Assembly (NCBI GenBank): GCA_905250075.1
Contig: CAJNOP010000011.1
Coordinates: 2,610,900 to 2,674,899 of the forward strand
Direction: 5' to 3'
DNA length: 64,000 bases
From: Rotaria sp. Silwood1
Lineage: Eukaryota; Rotifera; Eurotatoria; Philodinida; Philodinidae
This document shows, one piece after another, positions 13,417 to 23,648 of the stretch. Under the pieces are notes generated by a model. The model searched no databases. It was given only the letters and a program-made list of their open reading frames with translations, and had not been told where the DNA came from. The first letter of the stretch is position 1, and the number at the start of each line of letters is the position of its first letter. Both the position numbers and the translations under genes were made by a program.

Positions 13417-13578
13417 AATAACGACAGTCAGCTAATTTTTGACCCTAATAACAACACTAAGCTAGTTTTTGACCCTAATCCTGATTCCCAGTTATTTATT
13501 CATCCAAACAACAACACTCAACTAGCTTTTGATTCCAATAAAGATACATCATCACAAATACAATTTAAGAAAATCTTT
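13417..13578 (+). repeat. four degenerate 30-bp tandem units in an open frame (10-residue repeat)
   Basis: Units begin near 13420 (AATAACGACAGTCAGC), 13450 (AATAACAACACTAAGC), 13480 and 13510 (AACAACAACACTCAAC). In one frame they read as decapeptides of the type DPNNNTKLVF (DSQLIFDPNN, TKLVFDPNPD, SQLFIHPNNN, TQLAFDSNKD), followed by SSQIQFKKIFS and a stop at 13578-13580. An acceptor-like TTGTTAG (to 13403) precedes it. It may be the last exon of a decayed or unrecognised repeat protein. No start or upstream exon was found. Confidence 0.4.
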
Positions 13579-14042
13579 TCATAAGTAACACATGTATTTA
13601 GAACCCTTCAATACAATTCACGGCAAACTTAACAAACAACTTTGTTTATCTTATTCGAATCATTTTTTCTCAATCGTTTATAAAACTAATTCTCTTTTAT
13701 TAATATACCTGCAGTATGTAAAACAATCTGCTTTTACCATTAAAGAAATCGTTGCAAAGAACAATAATGTTTATAAATGATCGTGTCTCATAAAAGATTA
13801 CCATCCATTCTGTCATTCCATGAATTCTACTCTCATACGCGAAAAAATTTTAAGCATATACATCTGTTTGATCTTATAAAATGTTATCTGCAAAAGAATA
13901 GTTTAAAACAATAGCGATCTGGATACGACCTGCAAAATTGGACGTGAGGTTTGTTGCGAATTATATGTAAGGGTTCTAAATACATGTATTACTTATGAAT
14001 AGATTCTCTTAAACTGTATCTGTAATGATGTATCTCTATTGG
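13535..14042. repeat. inverted repeat, arms about 75 bp
   Basis: Left arm about 13535-13608 (CCAATAAAGATACATCATC ... ACATGTATTTAGAACCCTT) is mirrored at about 13968-14042 (AAGGGTTCTAAATACATGT ... GATGTATCTCTATTGG). Both arms encode the same peptide end (QIQFK, then a stop after S) when read inward, so the tail of the 30-bp repeat frame has been duplicated in inverted orientation around about 360 bp of unique sequence. Confidence 0.65.
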
Positions 14043-14110
14043 AGTGGGTGTGGGTGTGTGTGGGGTGTGAATGTTGGTGTTCTCTTCGTCTACGCTCACA
14101 CTCTGAATCC
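14041..14110. repeat. short GTGGGT-type (telomere-like) tract
   Basis: GGAGTGGGTGTGGGTGTGTG, then GTGTGAATG, a CTCTTCGTC spacer and ACGCTCACACTC. It is a small, decayed version of the G-rich/spacer/C-rich palindromes at 14670 and 18829. Confidence 0.45.
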
Positions 14111-14669
14111 ACTGCTTGAACTAAAGTGATTCATTTTTCCATAGTGATGTGTTCAGTTAGTTTATAGAATAAATCAGTTCAAGCGATAGATTCAGACAGA
14201 AGATTTCTGTAAAATTAAACGTTCATCGAATAGCTACAAGTCCCTGAGAAAATGTACGAGAAAAAGGGTTTTTATAAATTGTGGATAACTTTCCAGAAAA
14301 TTTGTATGATAATGTTAATCGAATGAAGGTACTTTATCAAAAATAGTATTGTATTTTATTTTTAGAGAAGTTCATAGTGACTCTCTGGATATAAATATTT
14401 AATTTTCATGTATTAGTTGAGCATAAATTATTTTCTAAACACTAGAACCGCCATTTAACCTCAACCACACAATATAGTTGATCAGTAATAGGTTTTAATA
14501 GGAAGAAAATACGATTTCTATTCGTATTCTTTGCACTATCGTTTGCCTTGTATGCATATTTTAGGCCTTTGGAAGTTCACGTTTAGTTGAAAAAAACTGT
14601 TGTACAATTCTTTTGATAAAAGCTAATTGATGAACCAGCTTCTGCATAGGCAAAGAACTGTTTGTAAAG
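14111..14669. other. no gene recognised
   Basis: AT-rich spacer between two telomere-like repeat tracts. No coding or repeat signal was seen. Confidence 0.5.
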
Positions 14670-14937
14670 GGCGTGGGTGTGGGTGGGTGTGGGTGTGGGT
14701 GTGGGTGTGGGGTGGGGGTCGGGGTGTGCGGTGTGGGTGTGGGTGGCATGTGAAAGAAGATTCACACCCGCACCCACATCCACACCCACACGTACACCCA
14801 CACCCCACACCCACATCTACAACCACACACCACCCACACCCACACCCATACCCATACCCACCCACACTCACACCCACACCCCACACTCACACCCACACCC
14901 ATACCCACCCACACCCACACCCCACACCCACACCCAC
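14670..14937. repeat. palindromic TGTGGG array (telomere-like), G-rich then C-rich
   Basis: 14670-14749 is (GTGTGG)n with variants. A short spacer follows (CATGTGAAAGAAGATTCAC, about 14747-14766), then about 170 bp of (CCACAC)n to 14937. The G-strand-then-C-strand order is that of two telomeres joined end to end. The ORFs of 60-130 codons across it are repeat artefacts (Trp-Val, Pro-His-Thr runs). TGTGGG is, from memory, the bdelloid rotifer telomeric unit. Confidence 0.8.
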
Positions 14938-15267
14938 AGAAAAACGCAGACAAAAACTATTGCTAGATGGTTTCAAAACTGCTCATTATCATTTCTTTCC
15001 ACTAGTTATTTCACTGCTGCTATAATTTAGGCACATGGTCTCGTTAATTACCTCATTCTGAGCATCAATCAGTGTGTGTGTGAGGATGAGTGTGCTTAAA
15101 CTGCCGGTTATACTCCAAATTAATCTTTTTTCTTACACTTCGGCTACAGGCAAGTAAATTGTCATTGCTGTTCCAATATTTCATTTAATAAGTAGCAAAT
15201 TATTAATTTCATCTGTACCCAGACGTATTCCTCGATCGATATTGTACTGCCAATTATATATATTAAA
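14938..15267. other. no gene recognised
   Basis: Spacer between the telomere-like array and the next inverted-repeat element; it contains a short GTGTGTGTG tract near 15073. Confidence 0.5.
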
Positions 15268-16089
15268 AGATATCGGCACGGCCAGCCATCGGTCCCCTTC
15301 GTTGGGGAAGGTTCGAAATCAGTAAGATTCAGAAAAAAAAATTTGTTATAGAGAGTGTGATCTTGAAATATTATTAAGTTTGTTCCGTATTCCGAGTTAC
15401 ACAGCTGACATATAAAACCAATATCATTTTTCTTTCCTACGAGTTTAAAAACACGAATAATTACGAAATTTCACTGTTTTTTCACTTTTTAACCTTTCAT
15501 TTTTGTCAAAATAATGAATGGAATTTTCAATGAAATTTTGAAAAGAAGATGAAAATGAACTAATCGATTTATATAAAACAATATTCTTAATCGTTACGGA
15601 ACAAAAAAGGTTAGATTAAACAGGTAAAATTATCATAAAAATGGCACTAAACTGTCCTCCGTGGAAAAAGAGAAAATTGGTGAAATTCCATAACATTTGA
15701 AATTCCGTAACGCTCAGCCTTTTAAGTTAGCTTACTCGAAGGGATTGTCCTATGGCGAAAACAACACGATATTCTAAGAGTATGTGAAAAACTGAACAAC
15801 TTTTGTATAGAACGTTCATTTATGAGTAGCTTAGTTTCGTATAAAAATGCTAAAATGTGAGTCATCCCTAAAAATTTTGTCCATTTTTTTGAAATTCCGT
15901 AACGAACGATATTTTTCAAATAATTTCGCTATGGCTTGTGATAACTCCATGAAATTTTCAGTGCTCACAGAGCTAGTTTACCTTTATGTATGCCCAAAAT
16001 TTCAGAAGCATTTCTCTTGTTATTGAGAAGATATTTATCTCACAAGTTGAAAAAATGAAATTCCGTAACGCTTGGCCGTGCCGATATCT
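15268..16089. mobile_element. nonautonomous DNA element with 17-bp perfect terminal inverted repeats
   Basis: AGATATCGGCACGGCCA at 15268-15284 is exactly mirrored by TGGCCGTGCCGATATCT at 16073-16089. The palindromic outer GATATC makes the target duplication ambiguous (TA or ATAT). Inside, TTCCGTAACG occurs at 15703-15712, 15895-15904 and 16061-16070, and inverted at 15592-15601, like a set of transposase-binding repeats. No coding capacity was seen. Confidence 0.7.
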
Positions 16090-17573
16090 AGATCGTCTAA
16101 TAATCATCTATATGAATCGATGTTATCTATTGGTAGTATAGAGAAGACATATTCTTCTTTGACAAAACAATATTTCTATTTTCCTTTCGGTCAACGGGAC
16201 AAACGGGACATTCGGAATCGGGACACGGGAAAAGTTTGTCTCGCAGGACTCTAATATATATATATATTGCTTAATCGACATTACTGGCACAAAATTTGAA
16301 TGCATTTTGATTAAATGTAAACTAGCTTACATCATTTAAAAATTAACTCAGCCAATTTTGTTACAAGTGATTCTCTGAATATTTCATGTTTTATTACGAT
16401 ATTTATTCACCTAACTTTACACCCTAGACTGTTCAAAACATCTGAACAGTCTATTGAAGGTGTTCTTTTATCAGCATAAATTATGGTACAATCGCTAAAA
16501 TAGTCATTATATAGAAATTGGCAACGAAAAAGAAACATAACTATCAAAAAATGACGTGACGAGTGTCAATTTAATCGAAGATCGTGGCCTCTCTGAATCA
16601 TATTGCTATGACACAAAGAGACCGAGTTGTGTTGCTTCAGGCTCAAAACAAGAGTTGATCTCCGACCGCGGCTCGTCGAAGTATTTCTTTTCGTTCTTTC
16701 TCTTATATTGCTGAATGATTGACGTTGTGCAAGAACATTCTTGCATAAGTTTAACTACAAAGAAAAGCGCAAATGAAAGAACATCGAATAAACAGCTTCA
16801 TTCGTCGACATTCCGACTCTCATAAAATGTGTTAAAATTGTAGTTGCTCTTAGAAAAGTGTTTTAAAGGTTTTTCTCATCTATGGCTAATCATAACTAAA
16901 ACTCCGAAACATTAAATATTTATTGCATTCGTTTCTCAATTTGACACGTCGTTGACAATGATTCATCATCGAAGAAAACTGCATAAGTTTCAAACTTTAT
17001 ATGAATAAAAAGAAATACGATTCTGATAAGTTGTATAGCATTGCAATAAGCCCTGTTTTTGAGCAAATCGGTATTTCACATTCGAGAACGTAATTGCTTG
17101 TTCCCTAAAGATGTAGTAACACAAATTATTAGTTTTTCAGGCGACTTCAAAATACGTATTAGTAAACTATTACAAATTGGATATAGTCAAAGTTATAATA
17201 GCAAACTTAATCGATTTTTGTTGAAGTAAGACTTTTCAGAGTCATGGCATTTATACAGAAGGAAGAAGTGAAAGCAAAAGATATTATATTCATAATCAAT
17301 ATAGAATATAAAAGAAATTACTCACATAGAAATTAGTTCAAAACTTTTTTATCTTAATACAACCAGATTTTATAGCAATTCCTGTAGAATTATGTTCAAA
17401 TAAGACCTTAGACTTGCCTAATCATGTTTTAAAAAATAGTCAATATTTGAGAACAAAGTTCTGAGCGTGATACCCATATTGTCTTTTTTCTTAATGCATC
17501 GGTATATAAATGGAAAAAAAGAATTTCTTGTGAGTTTTCATTAACACGTTCGATAACTCAGTGTGCACAATTA
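16090..17573. other. no gene recognised
   Basis: AT-rich DNA. A perfect 9-bp hairpin (AGACTGTTC ... GAACAGTCT) lies at about 16427-16453. Nothing else is supported. Confidence 0.5.
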
Positions 17574-17735
17574 TCAAGGGGTGAATAGCGGAATTCAGGA
17601 ATCTTGAAGTCCAGTATTCCCATAACTTTGTTGGAGTTCCTTGGATTCTCTCGGATTCCCTCGGATTTCATAGGATTCTCTTTGATTCCGTGGAATTCCC
17701 TCAAATTCCATAGAATTTCTCATGATTCCAGTAAG
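17574..17735. repeat. degenerate GGATTC-type tandem array with a hAT-like left end
   Basis: Ten or so imperfect copies of GGATTCCCTC / GGAATTC. The tract starts with CAAGGGGTGAATAGCGG, similar to the CAAGGGGG terminus of the element at 35938. The right end (GATTCCAGTAAGCCTCTG) would read CAGAGGC inward, but the flanking 8-mers do not match, so a transposon origin is only suggested. Confidence 0.4.
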
Positions 17736-18092
17736 CCTCTGAGAACATATTAAAGGACACTATCTGATTCACAACAGTGATTCATGCTCGTATCTGGTTT
17801 TCCTTTTTCTTCATTCGTTTGTGACCGCCGATATATACATGTACATATCTATGACTAGCCAGTTCTGTTAGGTTAAATTTTTGTTCTTAGGACCATCCTA
17901 TATTCGCTATAGGAACCGCTCGATTTCTTTGTTTAGGTGTTCATAGTTATAGATTAAATTTATTTTAACACAGTTATAAGTACACCCTAGCATCAATGAG
18001 TTACTTTCATGAATGACTAAATTTTTGACATGCTTCGATGCTAATGATCATAAAATTAATATAATATTATTCAAAAATGTTCGCGTCATTTT

Positions 18093-18423
18093 TTATTCAA
18101 TTCTACTTGACTGCATTACTCGTGATAGTCTGTCAGTCGATGAACGATCAGTTTTCTCAGTCAATAGCGCCAATGCTGACTGCTTGTGTAAGTATTTAAT
18201 GGTATTATTAATTTTTAGTTTAAAATATGAGTTTATAGAATCAGGATTGATTTTATCCTTGATATGTATTCCAGGAAAATTTGTTTTTGTAGATTGAATA
18301 GTTTCATCCTCTTCGTCGAACACATTATCATCAGCATAATCAAAATTAACCCTGAAACGCCCACCTTCCGAACTACCACTTGTTGACCACCTGGGGTCCG
18401 TACGGATCCAGCCTGATAAAATA
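18093..18423 (-). pseudogene. unrecognised degenerate coding stretch
   Basis: Minus-strand frame of about 108 codons without a convincing Met at its start: GWIRTDPRWSTSGSSEGG, FDYADDNVFDEEDE, INPDSINSYFKLK, LHKQSALALLTEKTDRSS, stop at 18093-18095. Composition is hydrophilic and protein-like. Further minus-strand pieces upstream look like earlier parts of the same gene: 18590-18690 (VNQTDAVKIERYFRNN, then a stop) and 19020-19122 (QANRYGLYTAVSVDAVIR). They are separated by stops and by the TGTGGG palindrome at 18829. I do not recognise the family; a dead gene or retroelement ORF is possible. Confidence 0.35.
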
Positions 18424-18828
18424 GAAACAATACACTACATTACCATTGTTTTGTAATAGAATTATAATAGTTCCGAAGGAGACTTATGTCTAAGAAGAAC
18501 AAACAGAACAGCAGTTAATTTGAATAGTATTTATTCAATTTTTCTTACGTTGTTCTCGTCCCTAGCATGATTTCTTTTTTCTTAGAACTGAAATTTCGGC
18601 AATATGCAATGTAGCTGGAAACTAATTGTTCCTGAAGTAACGCTCTATTTTTACAGCATCGGTCTGATTGACTGCTGTTACCAGCGTACTCTACTAGGTG
18701 TTCCTACACTGGAAAAGAAATCCGTAGAATAATCAACTCTTTGACTTGAAAACCGATTCCATAAACCCTTCAAGGGTTTATAATCACTTCATATACCTTT
18801 TAAGGGTTTATCAACGAAAGGGTTTATA

Positions 18829-19020
18829 GGGTGTGGGTGTGATGGTGTGGGTGTGAGTGTAGGTGTGGGGTGTGGGTGGGTGTGGGGTGTGGGGTGAGTG
18901 TGGGTGGAGTGTGGGTGTTGGTGTGATTGTGGTTGTGTGCGTCAGTGGATGTATTTTCCTCATCCACACCCCACACCCACGCCCACACGCCCACACCCAA
19001 ACCCACACCCACACCACACC
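18829..19020. repeat. palindromic TGTGGG array (telomere-like)
   Basis: About 110 bp of GGTGTGGGTGTG-type repeats, then GTGGATGTATTTTCCTCATCC as centre, then about 60 bp of CCACACCC-type repeats, in the same G-then-C order as at 14670. It interrupts minus-strand coding-like sequence (19020-19122 on one side, 18590-18690 on the other). Confidence 0.75.
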
Positions 19021-19388
19021 CTCATTATAATAGGGCCGTATAACTGCATCCACTGATACTGCCGTATACAGGCCGTAGCGATTGGCCTGGGGATGTTGAG
19101 AAGATTTATTATCTTTAATCAAAAAAGAATATCATGATTCTCTTATAAATCATATATGCAATCTTACAATAAGACTTCCAACGGAGTATCCCTAACTATT
19201 GAACGGCATTTGATATAATATTTTGACTGTCGATAAATCTTGATGGTGTTAAGAAGAGTATAAATGAGTTTGAGTTTATGGTCTACTTGAACCAAAATCT
19301 CATGTCTCATATGCCAAAAAAAAAGCGTTCTTTGCACAACATAGAACCTACACTTTGCTACATCAAATTTCAAATTTTTCCAGTCTAT

Positions 19389-19751
19389 CACGGACAAAAA
19401 AATTGCCTTTTCCATCTCATTTTTTCACCACCTAATACACTGTATTAAAAAAAAACAAAATAGACCATAAGATGCAGCGTGAAAAGCTCTACAATTTACA
19501 CAGTAACGCTTATTGTAATTGTTTTCAAAAAAGAGCAAAATCCTATGCGACCAATTTTCGCAAGGTCAAAATTTGATTGTTCAAAGTTTTGTCTATTTTG
19601 AAAACAAAAAGTGAAGCTGTAAAACGAGCTGTTTTTTGTAAATCGCAGGGCTTTGCACGCTGCATCTTGTGGTATATTTTGTTTTTTTTTAATACTGTGT
19701 ATTAGGTGGTGAAAAAATGAAATGGAAAAAGGCAATTCTTTTTTGTTTGTG
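19389..19751. mobile_element. MITE, about 363 bp with about 110-bp inverted termini
   Basis: Left arm CACGGACAAAAAAATTGCC ... TTCACCACCTAATACACTG ... GATGCAGCGTG is mirrored by CACGCTGCATC ... CAGTGTATTAGGTGG-type sequence ... GGCAATTC ... TTTGTTTGTG. The arms are about 85-90 percent alike by eye. The centre is AT-rich and noncoding. I found no clear target duplication. Confidence 0.6.
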
Positions 19752-20212
19752 AGAGAGTCAATATGTTCCATGAATCTAAAGATATTGTTACTTTTATTTG
19801 GTACCGTTGCACTGCAGCTAAGGAAGAAAACTAGGCAAGAAATATACCGTCTTTTTCCTCAGATGTGACGTTAATGGTAACGAATATGTACAATATTAGA
19901 TCTTAACACAAGAAGGCTGTTAACCCGAATTTTTTTAAACTTTTCTTAGCTTTATAGAGACCTAATCATAGTCCGAATATGATATCAGACAGCTTTAGAC
20001 AAGCGAATATACTTCCGCGTTAGCTATTTCGATCTCTCATTCATTATTTAATAACATAATATTGAAAAACAATGAAATCAAACGAATGATCAATAGTCTA
20101 TTCTATTCTATTCACCATTTTGATTTATCCATATTATCGATTTTTTTCTTTTTAAAGATTAATTGTCGCTAGATATCGCTAAGCCTTGATTCATTATTAT
20201 CTATAATACAGT

Positions 20213-20248
20213 GTGCTGGTCAAAAGTCTGATCCCACTTTTTTGCTTT
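20213..20248. other. solitary Tc1/mariner-like terminal repeat
   Basis: TACAGTGTGCTGGTCAAAAG followed by TCTGATCCC resembles Tc1-type ends (CAGTG...GGTCAAAAGT, flanked by TA). No partner end or transposase was seen nearby, so this is at most a remnant. Confidence 0.3.
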
Positions 20249-20639
20249 GAGTCGTACATTAGACGTATACAACATTAATTTAATTTGTCTATATGCCTGT
20301 ATAGTAGAGATCGAGTATAATCTATATATATCTGTTTAATACGAAAAACTCTTGAATATAAAATGCAACAAAAACAAACCAATTTCAATGCGTGAAAAAA
20401 ATCGCATAAAAGAACTGGCACTGATTCTTTGAACTGTTGAAACGTGTCGCATAAGATTTTGCTTGCTTCCGGTAATGAAATTATAGTTCTCACAAACCAA
20501 TTAACATCAATTGAACACAAACATTCACTAGAAAGCATCGATAGTAGATTGTGAACAACATAAGAACCAGCAATCTTCGCTAATAATGTGAAATTTGTCA
20601 ATAAATATAAAACATCATACTCAAATAACTACACATGTC

Positions 20640-21026
20640 ATCTTTTTTTTTGTCAAAACCGACAGTAACCGACGGTTTGGGGAACAACCGTCGGTTGAAA
20701 TGATTTACCCTTTTTTAAGCTCTTCTCTGTAAATATTTTTAAGAAACCATTTTACCTATCTTTGAAATATCGATATTTATTCAAAAAATCGATTTTAATA
20801 TAATACAGTGTATTATGTTAGGTAGCACTATAATTTCTTATTAGTTAGATACACCCACACCCTCACGGGCGGCTTGAGGGCGTTGACGAATATGGGGGGG
20901 GGAGGGGGGCGTAATTTTGATCAAAATCTGACATTTTTCTAAGAGTTCAAAAAAAATTATCTATTGGGATTTTTAAAAAATTTAAGCACAAAAACCGCGG
21001 TTAACCGCCGGTTTTCGACCGGTTTG
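20640..21026. repeat. AACCG-repeat insertion (putative transposon derivative)
   Basis: One end carries AACCGACAGTAACCGACGG and AACCGTCGGTT; the other carries AACCGCGGTTAACCGCCGG and CGACCGG. Host-like minus-strand coding sequence continues on both sides, and CACATG flanks both borders, so this looks inserted. Clear terminal repeats could not be fixed. A short ACACCCACACCC tract and a (G)8AGGGGGG run lie inside. Confidence 0.4.
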
Positions 21027-21242
21027 AAGCACATGGGTGATTAATTGATTCCACAGTAACAACATTTACATTCCAATCTATGTTGAGACGACGTAGATTT
21101 GAAGCAAAACTTTTATTAATGGGAATAACTTGACTAAAATGGATTAACAAGACTATTTTGCAACAATAAAACATGTATTTACTTGTATTCTGTAACTTCC
21201 TGATGAAACAGTTTTTTTTCATTTATTTATACTAGGTTGTAC

Positions 21243-22450
21243 CAGAGATGCCAACAGGCCACTTTTTTCCGGCCTGGCCTGGCCTGACCTAGCCTACAGA
21301 TCAGGCCAAAAATCAAAGAGTGGCCTGCGGCCTGGCCTGACCTAGCCTACAGGCCAGGCCAAAAATCAAAGAGTTGCCTGAGGCCTGGCCTGACCTGCAG
21401 GCCAAACCAGACCAATTGATGTTTCTGATTTTTCAAATCCATTAAAATTCTATAACTCTGCATTAATGCATGATTCCAATTTCAATTATTTATTTAATTT
21501 ATTTTCATGAAGATAATGAAATAACAAGTTTTTCCACAAAATAGCAAATTAAAACAAAGAGACAATCATCTTAAATATTTTTCATACAAGAAAGACTTGA
21601 ATTTACGAGATTTTTTGATGATATCAATACTTCTTCGCATAATCGAAAGATATTTAAGCATAATAACAAAAACAACATATGATTCGGGATACGACGAAGA
21701 ATTAAAAGAAAATACAAATCCAAAAATAGACCAATATGAGCCAACAGGAGATGATTTATTATTATCAACAATATCGTATTGTTGTTTTTCATGTTTTAAT
21801 AAATAACATATTCGTTCACTAGAATATGATAACGAATTTGACGAAGAAGATGATGAAACATTTGTATTTGACGAAGAAGAAAATGTTGAAACATTTGTAT
21901 TTGATGATGTAGTAGTAGATCAAACAGGAGAGATTGATAAGATATGAATATCATCAATTGACATTGAAGAAATAGATGAAGTAGAAGATGTTGATAAACG
22001 ATGAATATGTTCAGTTGACATTGTTTATTTAAGTTGTTGCCAATAAAAAAAAATGTAAAAAGAAATGTGTTTTGTCTTTCAATTAAACAAAATCATTGTT
22101 TGCTTTATTTTCGCTGAAATAAATCAGCCATAAATATTGTCTCCTCTCCTTTATTCATTCAATTCGTTTACTCTTGTGGTCTATACTATTCACCAATTAT
22201 GAATGACGAAGTTAAAAGTGAACAAAATCATCAACTCGTGGTGTCATCTCATGTTTTAAGATGACTACTGAAATGAATATCATTTCGCAGCCAGGCCACC
22301 CATTTTGGCCTGGCCTGGCCTGGTAACCAGGCCGGACATTAGATGGATGGATCAGGCCAGGCCAAAATTTTATAATTCAGCCTGGCCAGGTGGCCTGACC
22401 TGGCAGGCCACCCGGCGCCTGCCAGGCAGCAGGCCAGGCCGGCAGCTCTG
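21243..22450. mobile_element. hAT-type element, 1208 bp, GGCCTG repeats at both ends, exact 8-bp target duplication
   Basis: GGTTGTAC occurs at 21235-21242 and 22451-22458, directly flanking the ends CAGAGATGCC and (inverted) CAGAGCTGCC. Both ends carry dense GGCCTGGCC repeats (21268-21410 and 22290-22440). The interior contains a minus-strand remnant that may be the start of the transposase. Length, CAGAG ends and an 8-bp duplication fit the hAT superfamily. It interrupts a decayed minus-strand gene. Confidence 0.85.
21571..22021 (-). pseudogene. possible N-terminus of hAT transposase (BED-like start), decayed
   Basis: Minus frame beginning MSTEHIHRLSTSS at 22021, Ser/Thr-rich, with an in-frame TGA, then SNSLSYSSERICYLLKHEK and NNKSSPVGSYWSIFGFVF. 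S-x-V-(W)-x-x-F-G-F resembles the beginning of the BED zinc finger that starts many hAT transposases, but the zinc ligands are not visible. Position inside a hAT element supports the idea; the sequence alone is weak. Confidence 0.35.
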
Positions 22451-22568
22451 GGTTGTACGTCAATATTTGTTCTATATACAATTTTTGGCATTTCTTTATG
22501 CAAACTGTTCTTCCTTCCGTAATACAGAAATGATAGAGATTTTTTAAACAAAGTTTTACATTCAACAA

Positions 22569-23648
22569 TTTCTTATTTTATAGTGATGTCTAAACTAAGT
22601 CGAATGAATTAAGATCTTTTCATCACATAATCATGTATATAGGCATACTTATTTTCAAAGATTTTTCTATCTTTTAAATCGAATACATCTTCGTTATATG
22701 ACATTTTTCTAATTTTTTTACGAAAGTATCTGTCTTCTCTTTATTGATGACTAAATTGTTGTTATAATAAAATCATGAGAAAAATCGAAAACAAGTCTTA
22801 CAATAGAGATCAAATATTTTCTTCAATACTTTGCCATCATTTTAACAAGCAATAATTTTCTCAAATACATTTTCTATTATTGCAAAGTAATTTTTATGTT
22901 CCATGGAAATTTTCACGTTTTTCTAACCCTTTGACGTTTGATGTTTGTAGTGACATTTTTCGAAAAAAGTCCATTCAACATTATAATTTATTTTATAACG
23001 TATTCTGGCATTGTTTCTGAAGCTGCTCGATTTCTATTAAAGAGTATCTTATGAGCTGTCATAGTTAATATGAGTCTAATATGTTTAAATCTCAAGTCTT
23101 AAATAAATTCTAACGAAACATACTTTAGAGAAATGAAGAAAAGGATTTTCTTTGCAAGAATAAATCGAAAAATGTCATCACTATTAACTCAAATACTAAC
23201 AAAACCGATTCAACTTTGTCATTTCTACAAACGAGAAAAGATCATTAATTACAAACGCCAAAAATAATAATTTTTGTCTCGATTCCATCAGAAAAAAGTA
23301 CAGAATTTTGATGATTTCTTTTTATATGCGCCAATCGATAATGGTGTATAGAAGCTCATAATTGACTAATTTCAATCAGTTTTCTTATATTTATTGTATG
23401 CATATAAAAATCTAATACATAACTCAATTGTAATTCATCAACCATTTGCAATCTTCTCGCTATTATTAAAAAAAAAGATTACTCTAAAAGTGTATACCAT
23501 ACATGGAAAAAGTAACTTATCAGTTCATAAACAAAGAAATTCAGTTTCATTTACAATTTCTTCTGATAAAATGTTTAGATATATTCTCTTCTCTCATATA
23601 CCTTATATGGAGTTTTTAATTAATATACATGATATTAAGGAAAGAAAC
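22569..23648. other. no gene recognised
   Basis: AT-rich spacer. It may hold an intron or lost 3' exons of the minus-strand LRR-like gene at 23649, because that frame ends at a strong donor (GTAAGT), but I found no convincing next exon. Confidence 0.4.

Larger units (their letters stand above)
20275..22568 (-). pseudogene. decayed unrecognised gene interrupted by two insertions
   Basis: Three minus-strand coding-like blocks lie in order: about 22568-22459 (CITEGRTVCIKKCQKLYIEQ), 21222-21027 (FASNLRRLNIDWNVNVV, ESINHPC) and about 20625-20275 (NFTLLAKIAGSYVVHNLLS, SLPEASKILCDTFQQFKE). They are separated by the hAT element 21243-22450 and by an AACCG-repeat insertion at about 20640-21026. Frames do not join cleanly, so the gene is dead. 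LRRL and the general style are compatible with the LRR/F-box-like families common in rotifers, but I cannot name it. Confidence 0.35.

Noticed and set aside
13000..13600. CRISPR-like regular repeats
   Set aside because: The 30-bp units are contiguous tandem coding-like repeats without spacers, in eukaryotic DNA.
14561..15030. Overlapping ORFs of 60-132 codons on both strands
   Set aside because: They are translations of the TGTGGG/CCCACA array (Trp-Val-Gly or Pro-His-Thr runs), not genes.
17574..17735. Complete hAT-like element around the GGATTC array
   Set aside because: Left end looks right (CAAGGGG) but the 8-mers flanking the only candidate right end do not match.
18811..19122. 103-codon minus ORF across the second TGTGGG array
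   Set aside because: The middle is repeat translation; only the first 35 residues look protein-like and are described with the decayed coding blocks.
22305..22568. ORFs of 63-80 codons over GGCCTG repeats
   Set aside because: Mostly translation of the hAT terminal repeats.
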